A DNA stretch of 10,026 nucleotides from Candidatus Rokuibacteriota bacterium (GCA_016188625.1 JACPHL010000327.1:1-10026), one strand, 5' to 3'. Counted from the stretch's first letter, positions 1 through 6,529 are shown. Numbers and translations: made by a program. The notes: generated by a model not told the origin, from the sequence alone.

Positions 1-2
1 GG

Positions 3-191
3 GAGCGCATCTCGGGGGAGGCGGCCGACATCGGGATCATGCTTTTCCTGTTCTGTGACCGCATCGGCCTCGATCTGTACGAGGCCATGAGGGCCAAGAT
101 CGAGGTGAATCGCCGTCACTACCCCACCCACCGCTCGCGCGGCCTGGCCGAGCGCCCGGACGAGTCGAGGAAGGGGCCGGCTTCGGAGTAG
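3..191 (+). CDS. MazG-like nucleotide pyrophosphohydrolase, C-terminal part (5' end outside window)
   Basis: The reading frame enters from the left edge and ends at TAG 189-191, giving the last 62 residues of a protein. The fragment has the family's second metal-binding pair (ExxD, Glu6 and Asp9 of the fragment, in EAADIG), then a hydrophobic helix, an acidic helix and the KIEVNRRHYP tail. This matches the C-terminus of MazG-like / dCTP-pyrophosphatase-type all-alpha NTP pyrophosphohydrolases, whose KxxxNxxRYP-type ending is distinctive. These small cytosolic enzymes hydrolyse non-canonical or excess (d)NTPs to the monophosphate and pyrophosphate using Mg2+. The first half of the metal site (ExxE) lies upstream of the window, so catalytic competence cannot be judged. 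The gene is followed by a promoter-bearing spacer, so it probably belongs to an earlier transcription unit. The family call is fairly secure; the nucleotide preferred is unknown. Confidence 0.75.
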   Translation, partial: ERISGEAADIGIMLFLFCDRIGLDLYEAMRAKIEVNRRHYPTHRSRGLAERPDESRKGPASE

Positions 192-214
192 GCCCCCCCA
201 TCTCCCGGGACGCG

Positions 215-243
215 TTGAAGGGCGACGGCGAACGTGGGATAAT
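215..243 (+). promoter_or_regulatory. Predicted sigma70-type promoter (TTGAAG, 17-bp spacer, GATAAT)
   Basis: TTGAAG at 215-220 (4 of 6 consensus bases) and GATAAT at 238-243 (5 of 6) are separated by exactly 17 bp. They stand in the only AT-richer patch between the MazG-like gene and the 103-residue gene. Transcription would start near 250 and drive the YdjC-ROK-dehydrogenase unit. A second GATAAT lies 13 bp downstream (251-256) because the -10 region is duplicated, but no -35-like hexamer sits at the right distance for it. The box positions are seen directly; promoter function is inferred. Confidence 0.5.
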
Positions 244-256
244 AACGTGGGATAAT
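231..256 (+). repeat. Perfect 13-bp tandem duplication (2 copies)
   Basis: The unit AACGTGGGATAAT occurs twice head to tail with no mismatch (231-243 and 244-256). Each copy ends with a -10-like GATAAT. The duplication lies in the non-coding leader of the downstream operon. It may be a slippage product, or two half-sites for a regulator spaced a little more than one helical turn apart. Confidence 0.9.
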
Positions 257-277
257 GTTGTGATCAAGGAGGACGGA

Positions 278-307
278 ATGCTCTTAAAGGGAGGCCGAGA
301 TGGCTGA
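278..307 (+). CDS. Possible 9-residue leader peptide overlapping the next start
   Basis: ATG at 278 is preceded by a near-perfect Shine-Dalgarno AAGGAGG (266-272) at 5-nt spacing. It opens a 9-codon ORF (MLLKGGRDG) that stops with TGA at 305-307, past the ATG at 300 of the 103-residue gene and in a different frame. The ORF also runs across that gene's own ribosome binding site (AAGGGAGG, 287-294). Ribosomes finishing the mini-ORF would stop 3 nt past the next start codon, a layout compatible with translational coupling. The peptide has no run of one amino acid, so classical attenuation is not suggested. Its length allows no homology argument; translation is inferred only from the strong ribosome binding site. 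Confidence 0.3.
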   Translation: MLLKGGRDG

Positions 308-611
308 GATCACCCTGAACGCGGTCTTCTCGACGGTCCCGTCGGGTGAGGCCGAGGAGCTGAAGAAGGTCCTCCTCGAGGCGATCGAGCAGGTCGCGCA
401 GGAGGAGGGGAGCTTCAAGGCGGCCAGGGTCGTCTTCACCGAATCCGACGAGCGCTGCGTCCTGACCGCGGAGCTGGACGGGGTCCGGAGGGAGCCCAAC
501 CCCCTCCAGCTCGAGCTGGAGCTCCTGGACGACGCCAAGACCGGCGCCGGGGCCCGCGCCCAGCTCAAGGAGGAGATCCGCGCCTACTTCCGCAGGGTCC
601 AGGGGCGGTGA
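300..611 (+). CDS. Hypothetical protein, 103 residues
   Basis: I do not recognise this family. The ATG at 300 is the only possible early start, because TAA at 285-287 closes the frame upstream; it has a good Shine-Dalgarno AAGGGAGG at 5-nt spacing. The protein has no signal peptide, no membrane segment and no metal-binding motif, and only one Cys (in DERCVL). By eye it has a short N-terminal strand, a long acidic helix (about residues 15-36), two strands (about 41-60, ARVVFTES and CVLTAELDG), an acidic Leu-rich stretch (about 68-75) and a basic amphipathic C-terminal helix (about 85-100). This suggests a small soluble alpha/beta domain, perhaps a subunit or adaptor. It appears to be the first gene of the unit that continues into the YdjC-type deacetylase. 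Codon use matches the neighbours, so it is likely a genuine gene. Confidence 0.7.
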   Translation: MAEITLNAVFSTVPSGEAEELKKVLLEAIEQVAQEEGSFKAARVVFTESDERCVLTAELDGVRREPNPLQLELELLDDAKTGAGARAQLKEEIRAYFRRVQGR

Positions 612-688
612 GCGACAGGATCCTCGGCCTCTGGAAGGCGCCCGCCGGGCTCGAGGCTGCGGGGCTCGAGGGGCGGCGCCCGAGCTGA
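608..688 (+). CDS. Possible 26-residue ORF between the hypothetical gene and the deacetylase
   Basis: GTG at 608 overlaps the TGA of the preceding gene in a GTGA arrangement, the same coupling style used between the kinase and dehydrogenase genes. The frame reads MSDRILGLWK... and ends at TGA 686-688, seven bases before the deacetylase GTG at 696. It contains a 15-bp imperfect tandem repeat (GGGCTCGAGG at 647-656 and 662-671) that encodes AGLEA followed by AGLEG. AGGGG at 601-605 is too close to the GTG to be a good ribosome binding site. It could be a tiny coupled peptide, the remnant of a longer gene, or plain spacer. Confidence 0.2.
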   Translation: MSDRILGLWKAPAGLEAAGLEGRRPS

Positions 689-695
689 GGCCCGC

Positions 696-1454
696 GTGCG
701 CGCCCTCATCGTCAACGCCGATGACTGGAGCCTCACCGGCGGGGTGAGCCGCGGGATCCTGGAGGCCCACCGCCGGGGCGTCGTCACCAGCACCACGGCC
801 CTGGTGAACCTCCCCGTGGACGAGGCCCTGCTCTCCGAGATCCTGGCGACGCCGACCCTCGGGGTCGGCCTCCACCTCAACCTCACCTGGGGCCGCCCCC
901 TCTCGCCGCCCGAGGCCGTCCCCTCCCTGGTGGATGACGAAGGACGCTTTCGGCGCGACCCCGAGGCGGTGGCCGCCCGGGCCAAGCCCATCGAGGCCCG
1001 GCAGGAGCTGGAGGCCCAGATCGAGACCTTCGCCGCCCTGTTCGGCCGCCGCCCCACCCACCTCGACAGCCACCACCACCTCCACCGCTACCCCCCGCTG
1101 GACGAGCTGGTCCTCGACCTCGCCCTGGCCACCGGGCTCCCCCTGCGCAGCCAGGACCCCGGCTTCCGCGCCCGGCTCCGCGAGCGGAGGCTGCCGACCC
1201 CGGACCACTTCCTCGGCGACGTCGGGGCGGAGCCGTACTGGACCCTCTCCCGGCTCCTCGACACCCTCGCGGTGCTCGAGGAAGGGGTGACCGAGCTGAT
1301 GTGCCACCCCGGGCACTACGACGAGGCCCTGGCCGGGAGCCGCTACGGCCGTCAGCGCGAGGCGGAGCTGGCGTCGCTCGTCAACCCCGAGGTCCGGGCC
1401 ACCGTCGAGCGGCTCGGCATCCGGCTCCTCCACTTCGGCGCCCTGAGGCCCTAG
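696..1454 (+). CDS. YdjC/ChbG-family carbohydrate deacetylase
   Basis: This 252-residue protein carries the full set of YdjC-family motifs: NADD at residues 7-10, GLHLNLT with His60, HLDSHHHLH at 122-130, and CHPGHYD at 203-209. In this family an Asp of the NADD motif together with two His (here His60 and one of the 126-128 cluster) binds the catalytic divalent metal. The characterised member ChbG removes an N-acetyl group from chitooligosaccharides such as chitobiose-6-phosphate; other members act on different acylated sugars or are uncharacterised. The length is normal, and there is no signal peptide, so it is cytosolic. GTG at 696 is chosen because GAGG (687-690) lies 5 nt upstream and the NADD motif must be near the N-terminus. 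A ROK kinase gene follows after 19 bp, supporting a role in processing an acylated sugar. The family is certain; the substrate is not. Confidence 0.9.
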   Translation: MRALIVNADDWSLTGGVSRGILEAHRRGVVTSTTALVNLPVDEALLSEILATPTLGVGLHLNLTWGRPLSPPEAVPSLVDDEGRFRRDPEAVAARAKPIEARQELEAQIETFAALFGRRPTHLDSHHHLHRYPPLDELVLDLALATGLPLRSQDPGFRARLRERRLPTPDHFLGDVGAEPYWTLSRLLDTLAVLEEGVTELMCHPGHYDEALAGSRYGRQREAELASLVNPEVRATVERLGIRLLHFGALRP

Positions 1455-1473
1455 GGAGCTCGGGAGCGGGCGG

Positions 1474-2463
1474 GTGCACGACGACGCGGCGATCCTCAGC
1501 GTGGACATCGGGGGGACGACGACCGCCGCCGGCCTCGTGACCCCGGAGGGGCTGATCCTCTCCTGCGAGACCGCGCCGACGCTGGGCCGAGGGCGCGGCC
1601 GGGTGCTGGAAGGGATCCTCGCCCTCCTCGTCGCGACGCGCGCGGACGCCGTCCGACGCGGGGTGCGCCTGCGCGGGGTCGGGGTCGGGGTCCCCGGGGC
1701 CGTGGACGCGACGACGGGCCAGATCGGCCGGGACATCCAGAACCTCCCCGAGCTGGCCGGCTGCCCGCTCGGGGCACGGGTGACGGAGGCCCTCGACCTG
1801 CCCGCGGTGGTGGACAACGACGTCAACGCCCTGACCCTCGGCGAGAGCTACTACGGGGCGGCGCGGGGCGCGCGGCACTTCGCCCTCCTCGCCCTCGGGA
1901 CCGGCGTGGGCGGCGGTCTCTACCTGAACGGCGAGCTGGTCCGGGGGGTGTCGGGGTACGGCGGCGAGCTCGGTCACATCCCCGTGGACCTGAACGGCCG
2001 CGCCTGCTTCTGCGGCGGCCGGGGCTGCCTGAAGGCGTACGTCTCCGGGCCCGACATCGCCGCGCAAGCCCGGGAGGCCCTCGCCGAGGCCGAGGGCTCC
2101 GCGCTCCTCGCCCTGGCGGGCTCGCCCGAGGCCCTGACCGCCCGGCACGTCTTCGAGGCGGCGGGGGCCGGGGATCCGCTGGCGCTGGACGTGGTGGAGC
2201 GGGTCTGCCAGGCGCTCGGGGCGGGGCTGGCCGCGATCCTGAACGGCTTCAACCCGGAGCTGATCGTCCTCACGGGCGGGGTGGCCGAGTCGCTCGAGGC
2301 GTTCATGGACGCCGTGCTGCGCTGGACCCGGGCCTACGCCTTCGACGGGGCGTACCGCGCGGCCCGGATCGCCTGCGTCGCGATCGGGAAGTCGGCGTCG
2401 ATCCGCGGGGCGGCCGCCCTCTACCTCTACGAGGAGGCGCGCCGGGGAGGGGCGCGGGGGTGA
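1474..2463 (+). CDS. ROK-family sugar kinase (glucokinase / N-acetylhexosamine kinase type)
   Basis: This 329-residue protein has the ROK architecture. The phosphate-1 loop DIGGTTT is at residues 11-17, the catalytic Asp116 lies in VDNDVN, and ALGTGVGGGL marks the second ATP lobe. GGELGH contains Glu165 and His168, and the zinc-binding signature is CFCGGRGC (Cys178, Cys180, Cys185, with His168 as fourth ligand). ROK kinases phosphorylate glucose, N-acetylglucosamine, N-acetylmannosamine, allose or fructose with ATP in the cytosol; transcriptional repressors of the family carry an N-terminal helix-turn-helix, which is absent here. One residue is odd: the zinc motif normally continues as GCLE, and that Glu contacts the sugar, but here it is Lys187 (codon AAG). 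The GTG start at 1474 has GGGAG 7 nt upstream. The gene ends in a 4-bp GTGA overlap with the next gene. The family is certain; the substrate and full activity are open because of Lys187. Confidence 0.9.
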   Translation: MHDDAAILSVDIGGTTTAAGLVTPEGLILSCETAPTLGRGRGRVLEGILALLVATRADAVRRGVRLRGVGVGVPGAVDATTGQIGRDIQNLPELAGCPLGARVTEALDLPAVVDNDVNALTLGESYYGAARGARHFALLALGTGVGGGLYLNGELVRGVSGYGGELGHIPVDLNGRACFCGGRGCLKAYVSGPDIAAQAREALAEAEGSALLALAGSPEALTARHVFEAAGAGDPLALDVVERVCQALGAGLAAILNGFNPELIVLTGGVAESLEAFMDAVLRWTRAYAFDGAYRAARIACVAIGKSASIRGAAALYLYEEARRGGARG

Positions 2464-3509
2464 AGGCGATCACCCTGCACGGGGTCGCGGACGTCCGGGT
2501 CCAGGAGCACGCCGACCCCCGGATCCAGGAGCCGACCGACGCCCTCGTCCGGATCACCACGAGCGCCATCTGTGGCTCGGACCTCCACTACTACCACGGG
2601 CGCTTCCCGAACGTCGAGCCCGGGATCGTCCTGGGCCACGAGTTCGTCGGCGAGGTCGTGGAGGTCGGCGCCGAGGTGCGGGGCTTCCGGCCCGGGGACC
2701 GCGTGGTCGCCCCGTTCTCGATCTCCTGCGGCCGGTGCGAGGCCTGCAAGGAGCGCCTCCCCGCCCAGTGCCAGACCACGAACCGCGCGGTCTTCGGCGG
2801 CCGCTTCGGGCGGCAGTACCCCGGCGCCCAGGCTTCGTTCATCCGCGTCCCCTTCGCCGACTTCATGTTCGAGCGGGTCCCGGCCGGGATGCCCGACGAG
2901 CAGGCGATCTTCCTCGGCGACATCCTCGCGACCGGCTACTTCTGCGCGGAGAACGGCGGGATCCGGCCCGGGGATCAGGTGGCGGTCGTGGGGTGCGGCC
3001 CGGTAGGGCTCCTGGCCATCCAGTCGGCCCAGCTCTTCGGCCCGGCCCGCGTCTTCGCCGTGGACCGGGTGGAGTACCGGCTCGCCCTGGCCGAGGCGTT
3101 CGGGGCGGTTCCGGTGGACGCCTCGCGGGCCGACCCGGTCGCGGCCATCCGCGCCGAGACCGGCGGCCGCGGGGTCCCCGTCGCCATGGAGTGCGTCGGC
3201 CATGCCTCGGCGCTCGAGACCGCGCTCGGGCTGGTCAAGGCGGGCGGGACCGTCTCGGTGGTCGGGGTCTACGCCGAGGCCGCGTTTCCGTTCCCCATCA
3301 GCCAGGCCTTCTTCGGCGACCTCACCTTCAAGATCGGGATCTGTAACGCCCGGAACTACATCACCCGGCTCCTCCCGCTGGTCCAGGCCGGCCGGCTCGC
3401 GCCCACGCGGATCGTCAGCCACGTCATGGGGCTCGCCGAGGGGCCGCGGGGCTACCGGATCTTCGACCGGAAGGAGGAGCGGGCGATCAAGGTCCTCCTG
3501 AAGCCATGA
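2460..3509 (+). CDS. Zinc-dependent medium-chain alcohol/polyol dehydrogenase (Tdh / formaldehyde dehydrogenase-like)
   Basis: This 349-residue protein is a typical two-domain medium-chain dehydrogenase. The catalytic zinc site is Cys38 (ICGSD), His60-Glu61 (GHEF) and probably Asp154 in GDILATG, the pattern of glutathione-independent formaldehyde dehydrogenases and related enzymes. The structural zinc site is complete: Cys90, Cys93, Cys96 and Cys104. The Rossmann fold has GCGPVG at 178-183, and the second strand ends in Asp202, which favours NAD+ over NADP+. These cytosolic enzymes reversibly oxidise an alcohol, polyol or threonine-type substrate to an aldehyde or ketone. The GTG start overlaps the stop of the ROK kinase (GTGA, 2460-2463) and the stop overlaps the next ATG (ATGA, 3506-3509), so the three genes are very likely translated together. 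That places it in a sugar-derivative pathway, but its substrate cannot be named from sequence alone. Confidence 0.88.
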   Translation: MKAITLHGVADVRVQEHADPRIQEPTDALVRITTSAICGSDLHYYHGRFPNVEPGIVLGHEFVGEVVEVGAEVRGFRPGDRVVAPFSISCGRCEACKERLPAQCQTTNRAVFGGRFGRQYPGAQASFIRVPFADFMFERVPAGMPDEQAIFLGDILATGYFCAENGGIRPGDQVAVVGCGPVGLLAIQSAQLFGPARVFAVDRVEYRLALAEAFGAVPVDASRADPVAAIRAETGGRGVPVAMECVGHASALETALGLVKAGGTVSVVGVYAEAAFPFPISQAFFGDLTFKIGICNARNYITRLLPLVQAGRLAPTRIVSHVMGLAEGPRGYRIFDRKEERAIKVLLKP

Positions 3510-6370
3510 CCGAGCTCGAGCACGAGCTGCGGAAGGTCGTCGAGGGGGAGGTGCGCTTCGACCGGATGACGCGCCTCCTCTACGCCACCGACGCCTCCAT
3601 CTACCAGATCGAGCCGATCGGGGTCGTCTTCCCGCGGCACGCCGGCGACGTCCAGGCCGTCCTCGAGGTGGCGAACCGGGCCGGGGTCCCGATCCTCCCC
3701 CGCGGCGCGGGGACGAGCCTGGCGGGACAGACGGTCGGCCACGCCATCGTGCTGGACTTCTCGCGGCACATGAGCCGGGTCCTCGAGGTGAACCCGGAGG
3801 CGGGGTGGGCGCGGGTCCAGCCGGGGGTCGTGCAGGATGAGCTGAACGCCCACCTGCGCCCCATGGGGCTCCTCTTCGGCCCCGACACCGCCACCTCGAA
3901 CCGGGCCACCCTCGGCGGGATGATCGGGAACAACTCCGCCGGCTCCCACTCCATCGCCTACGGGAAGACCATCGACCACGTCCTCGAGCTCGATGTCCTC
4001 CTCTCGGACGGGACCCCGGCGGTCTTCCGGCCCCTCGCCCCGGGCGAGCTCGAGGCCAAACAGGCCGGCAACGGGCTCGAGGCGCGGATCTACGGCGAGG
4101 TCGCGCGCATCGTCCGGGAGCAGCGGGAGGAGGTCCTGGCGCGCTACCCCAAGCTCATGCGCCGGGTCTCCGGGTACAACCTGGACGAGTTCGTCAGGGA
4201 CCGGCCCTTCAACCTCGCCAAGCTGGTCGTCGGCTCGGAGGGGACCCTGGCCGCTGTCGTCGAGGCCAGGGTGCGCGTGGTCCCGCGCCCGCCCGCGACC
4301 TCGCTGGCGGTGGTCCACTTCCACGAGCTCCAGGAGGCCCTGGCGGCCTCCCCCCTGATCCTGGAGACCCGCCCCTACGCCCTCGAGATGGTGGACAAGC
4401 TGATCCTGGATCTGGCCAAGGGCTCCCTCGAGCACGCGGCCCGGCGCGCCCGCTTCGTCCAGGGCGACCCGGGCGCGATCCTCCTGGTCGAGTACGCGGG
4501 GGAGGGCGAGGCCGAGGCCCGGGCCCAGGCCGAGGCCCTCGAGGCCCGGACCCGCGCCGGGGGGATCGGCTACGCCACCGTCGTCGCCCTGGACCCCGAG
4601 GCCCAGCAGAACATCTGGAAGGTCCGGAAGGCGGGCCAGGGGCTCCTCATCGGGATGAAGGGGGAGCGGAAGCCGATCGCCTTCGTCGAGGACACCGCGG
4701 TCGCCCCCGAGCAGCTCCCGGAGTTCGTCCGCCGCTTCAAGGCCACCGTGGAGCGGTACGGGACGACGGCCGGCTACTACGGCCACTGTTCGGTCGGCTG
4801 CCTGCACATCCGCCCGCTCATGAACCTCAAGCGCGCGGAGGAGGTGGCCAGGATGCGGGCCATGGCCGAGGAGATCGTCGAGCTGGTCATGGAGTTCGGC
4901 GGGGCCCTCTCCGGCGAGCACGGCGACGGGCTGGCGCGCGGGCAGTGGAACGAGCGGCTCTTCGGCCCGCGCCTCTACCAGGCCTTCCGCGCGATCAAGG
5001 CGGCCTTCGACCCCAAGGGGCTCATGAACCCCGGGAAGATCGTGGACTCCCCGCCCATGACCGAGAACCTCCGCTACGGGCCGACCTACCGGACCTGGGA
5101 GCCGTCCACGCTGCTCGACTTCTCGGGGCAGGGGGGGGTCGCCGCGGCGGTGGAGATGTGCAACGGCGTCGGGGCCTGCCGGAAGCGCCTCGACGGGGCG
5201 ATGTGCCCCTCCTACATGGCCACGGGGGACGAGGAGCACTCGACCCGCGGCCGGGCCAACGCGCTCCGGGCGGTCCTCTCGGGGGCGCTTCCCAGGGAGG
5301 AGTTCACCGGTCGGCGGCTCCACGAGGTCCTCGACCTCTGCCTGGAGTGCAAGGCGTGCAAGGCCGAGTGCCCGGCCAACGTGGACATGGCCAAGCTCAA
5401 GTACGAGTTCCTGGCCCACTACCACGCGGCCCACGGCCTCCCCCTCCGCAACCGGCTCTTCGGCAGGATCGAGACGCTGAACCGGCTGGGCTCGCGGTTG
5501 GCCCCGCTCTCGAACTGGATCGCCGGCTCCGCCCCGAGCCGCTGGCTGCTGGAGCGGTTCGCGGGGATCGACCGGCGCCGGCCGCTCCCGCCCTTCGCCC
5601 GCCAGCCGTTCACGGCCTGGTTCCGCCGCCACGCCCCGTCGGGCGACGGCCGGCGGGGGCGCGTCGCCCTCTTCCACGACACCTTCGTGACCTACAACGC
5701 CCCGGCCATCGGGATCGCCGCGACCCGCTTCCTCGAGGCGGCCGGCTATCAGGTGGTCCTGCCCGACAAGCGCTGCTGCGGCCGGCCGCTGATCTCCAAG
5801 GGGATGCTCGGCGAGGCCAGGGCCCATGCGGCCTGGAATGTGGCCCGCCTCCTCCCCCTGGTCCAGGAGGGGGTCCCGGTGGTGGGGCTCGAGCCCTCCT
5901 GCCTCCTCACCCTCCGCGACGAGTACGTGGACCTCCTCCGCTCCCCCGAGGCGAAGGCGGTGGCCGAGGCGAGCGTCCTCTTCGAGGAGTTCCTCCGTCG
6001 GGAGGCCGAGGCCTGGAAGGGGCTCACCTTCGCCCCGGGCCCCGGGCGGGTCCTCCTCCACGGGCACTGCCACCAGAAGGCCCTCGCCGGGACCGCCGCC
6101 ACGGTCGCGGCCCTCCGCCGCGCCGGCTACGAGGTCGGGGAGGTGGACGCCGGCTGCTGCGGGATGGCGGGGGCCTTCGGGTTCGAGCGGGAGCACTACG
6201 ACCTCTCGCTCGCCATCGCCGCCCGCCGGCTCGTCCCCGCGCTCCGGGCCGCGGGGGAGGGCGTGGAGGTCTGCGCCCCGGGGGTCTCCTGCCGCCAGCA
6301 GATCGAGCACACCACGGGCCGGCGCGCCAGGCACCCGGCCGAGCTGCTCTGGGCCGCCCTCCGGGCCTGA
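3506..6370 (+). CDS. FAD-linked 2-hydroxyacid dehydrogenase fused to 4Fe-4S and CCG domains (YdiJ / GlcD-GlcF type)
   Basis: This 954-residue fusion has, in order, a PCMH-type FAD-binding domain (about 35-215, with PRGAGTSLAGQT and GNNSAGSHS), a FAD-oxidase C-terminal domain (about 235-515), a dicluster ferredoxin domain (Cys552, Cys558, Cys567; then Cys612, Cys615, Cys618, Cys622) and a two-part cysteine-rich CCG domain (Cys757-Cys758-Gly and Cys884-Cys885-Gly, with PSC and GHCHQKAL motifs between them). His427, His434 and His472 (in SGEHGDG) match the metal-ligand and substrate positions of D-2-hydroxyacid dehydrogenases. Homologues oxidise D-lactate, D-2-hydroxyglutarate or glycolate and pass electrons through the Fe-S centres to the quinone pool. 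No signal peptide or membrane helix is seen, so it should be cytosolic or peripherally attached. Its ATG overlaps the dehydrogenase stop (ATGA). E. coli YdiJ is of similar size and layout. The architecture is secure; the substrate is inferred only as a D-2-hydroxyacid. Confidence 0.92.
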   Translation: MTELEHELRKVVEGEVRFDRMTRLLYATDASIYQIEPIGVVFPRHAGDVQAVLEVANRAGVPILPRGAGTSLAGQTVGHAIVLDFSRHMSRVLEVNPEAGWARVQPGVVQDELNAHLRPMGLLFGPDTATSNRATLGGMIGNNSAGSHSIAYGKTIDHVLELDVLLSDGTPAVFRPLAPGELEAKQAGNGLEARIYGEVARIVREQREEVLARYPKLMRRVSGYNLDEFVRDRPFNLAKLVVGSEGTLAAVVEARVRVVPRPPATSLAVVHFHELQEALAASPLILETRPYALEMVDKLILDLAKGSLEHAARRARFVQGDPGAILLVEYAGEGEAEARAQAEALEARTRAGGIGYATVVALDPEAQQNIWKVRKAGQGLLIGMKGERKPIAFVEDTAVAPEQLPEFVRRFKATVERYGTTAGYYGHCSVGCLHIRPLMNLKRAEEVARMRAMAEEIVELVMEFGGALSGEHGDGLARGQWNERLFGPRLYQAFRAIKAAFDPKGLMNPGKIVDSPPMTENLRYGPTYRTWEPSTLLDFSGQGGVAAAVEMCNGVGACRKRLDGAMCPSYMATGDEEHSTRGRANALRAVLSGALPREEFTGRRLHEVLDLCLECKACKAECPANVDMAKLKYEFLAHYHAAHGLPLRNRLFGRIETLNRLGSRLAPLSNWIAGSAPSRWLLERFAGIDRRRPLPPFARQPFTAWFRRHAPSGDGRRGRVALFHDTFVTYNAPAIGIAATRFLEAAGYQVVLPDKRCCGRPLISKGMLGEARAHAAWNVARLLPLVQEGVPVVGLEPSCLLTLRDEYVDLLRSPEAKAVAEASVLFEEFLRREAEAWKGLTFAPGPGRVLLHGHCHQKALAGTAATVAALRRAGYEVGEVDAGCCGMAGAFGFEREHYDLSLAIAARRLVPALRAAGEGVEVCAPGVSCRQQIEHTTGRRARHPAELLWAALRA

Positions 6371-6395
6371 GCCCGATCCGCGGCCCGAACCCGGC

Positions 6396-6424
6396 TTGAC
6401 AGCCGCTCGCCCCCGAGTGAGACT
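6396..6424 (+). promoter_or_regulatory. Possible promoter ahead of the transporter operon
   Basis: A perfect TTGACA lies at 6396-6401, 25 bp after the stop of the FAD/Fe-S gene. At a 17-bp spacing the -10 hexamer would be GAGACT (6419-6424), which matches the consensus at only 3 of 6 positions, though it keeps A at the second and T at the last. A weak GTGA-N8-TCAC dyad (6417-6432) overlaps it and might be an operator. The 159-bp gap itself suggests that a new transcription unit begins here, in contrast to the overlapping genes before it. Confidence 0.35.
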
Positions 6425-6454
6425 GCGGTCACACCCCCCTCCGAGGGACCTGAG

Positions 6455-6526
6455 ATGGCGGACACGATCGGGACTGGAGATCGGTCGGAAACCCCAAAGA
6501 GGCAGCAGGAGTCGGGGCCTCCTTAG
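6455..6526 (+). CDS. Possible 23-residue leader ORF in frame with the permease gene
   Basis: ATG at 6455 has a fair Shine-Dalgarno (GAGGGA, 6443-6448) at 6-nt spacing. It opens a hydrophilic 23-residue ORF (MADTIGTGDRSETPKRQQES...) ending at TAG 6524-6526, three bases before the permease ATG at 6530 and in the same frame. The permease ATG lacks a well-placed ribosome binding site of its own; AGGAG at 6507-6511 is 18 nt away. The leader could therefore feed ribosomes to the permease by termination-reinitiation. Alternatively the TAG is a mutation or sequencing error and the two form one N-terminally longer permease. TauC-type proteins are about 275 residues, so the 282-residue form is already full length, which favours a separate leader or chance. 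Confidence 0.3.
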   Translation: MADTIGTGDRSETPKRQQESGPP

Positions 6527-6529
6527 GCG

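Noticed and set aside
173-196. A terminator-like hairpin at the end of the MazG-like gene (GGGGCC / GGCCCC)
   Set aside because: The 6-bp GC stem has a 12-nt loop and no T-tract follows, so intrinsic termination is not supported.
264-1826. A 520-codon open frame on the minus strand
   Set aside because: It covers parts of three well-supported + strand genes and has a low-complexity composition with no recognisable domain.
6417-6432. A GTGA-N8-TCAC dyad as a regulator operator
   Set aside because: The arms are only 4 bp and the centre is not symmetric; such dyads occur by chance, and no regulator gene is nearby.
6371-6529. A guanidine (ykkC-type) riboswitch upstream of the transporter operon
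   Set aside because: Searched for because of the DUF1989 link, but the paired conserved blocks or ACGR-loop hairpins of the known classes are not evident by eye. A covariance-model search would be decisive; a significant hit would strongly support guanidine as substrate.
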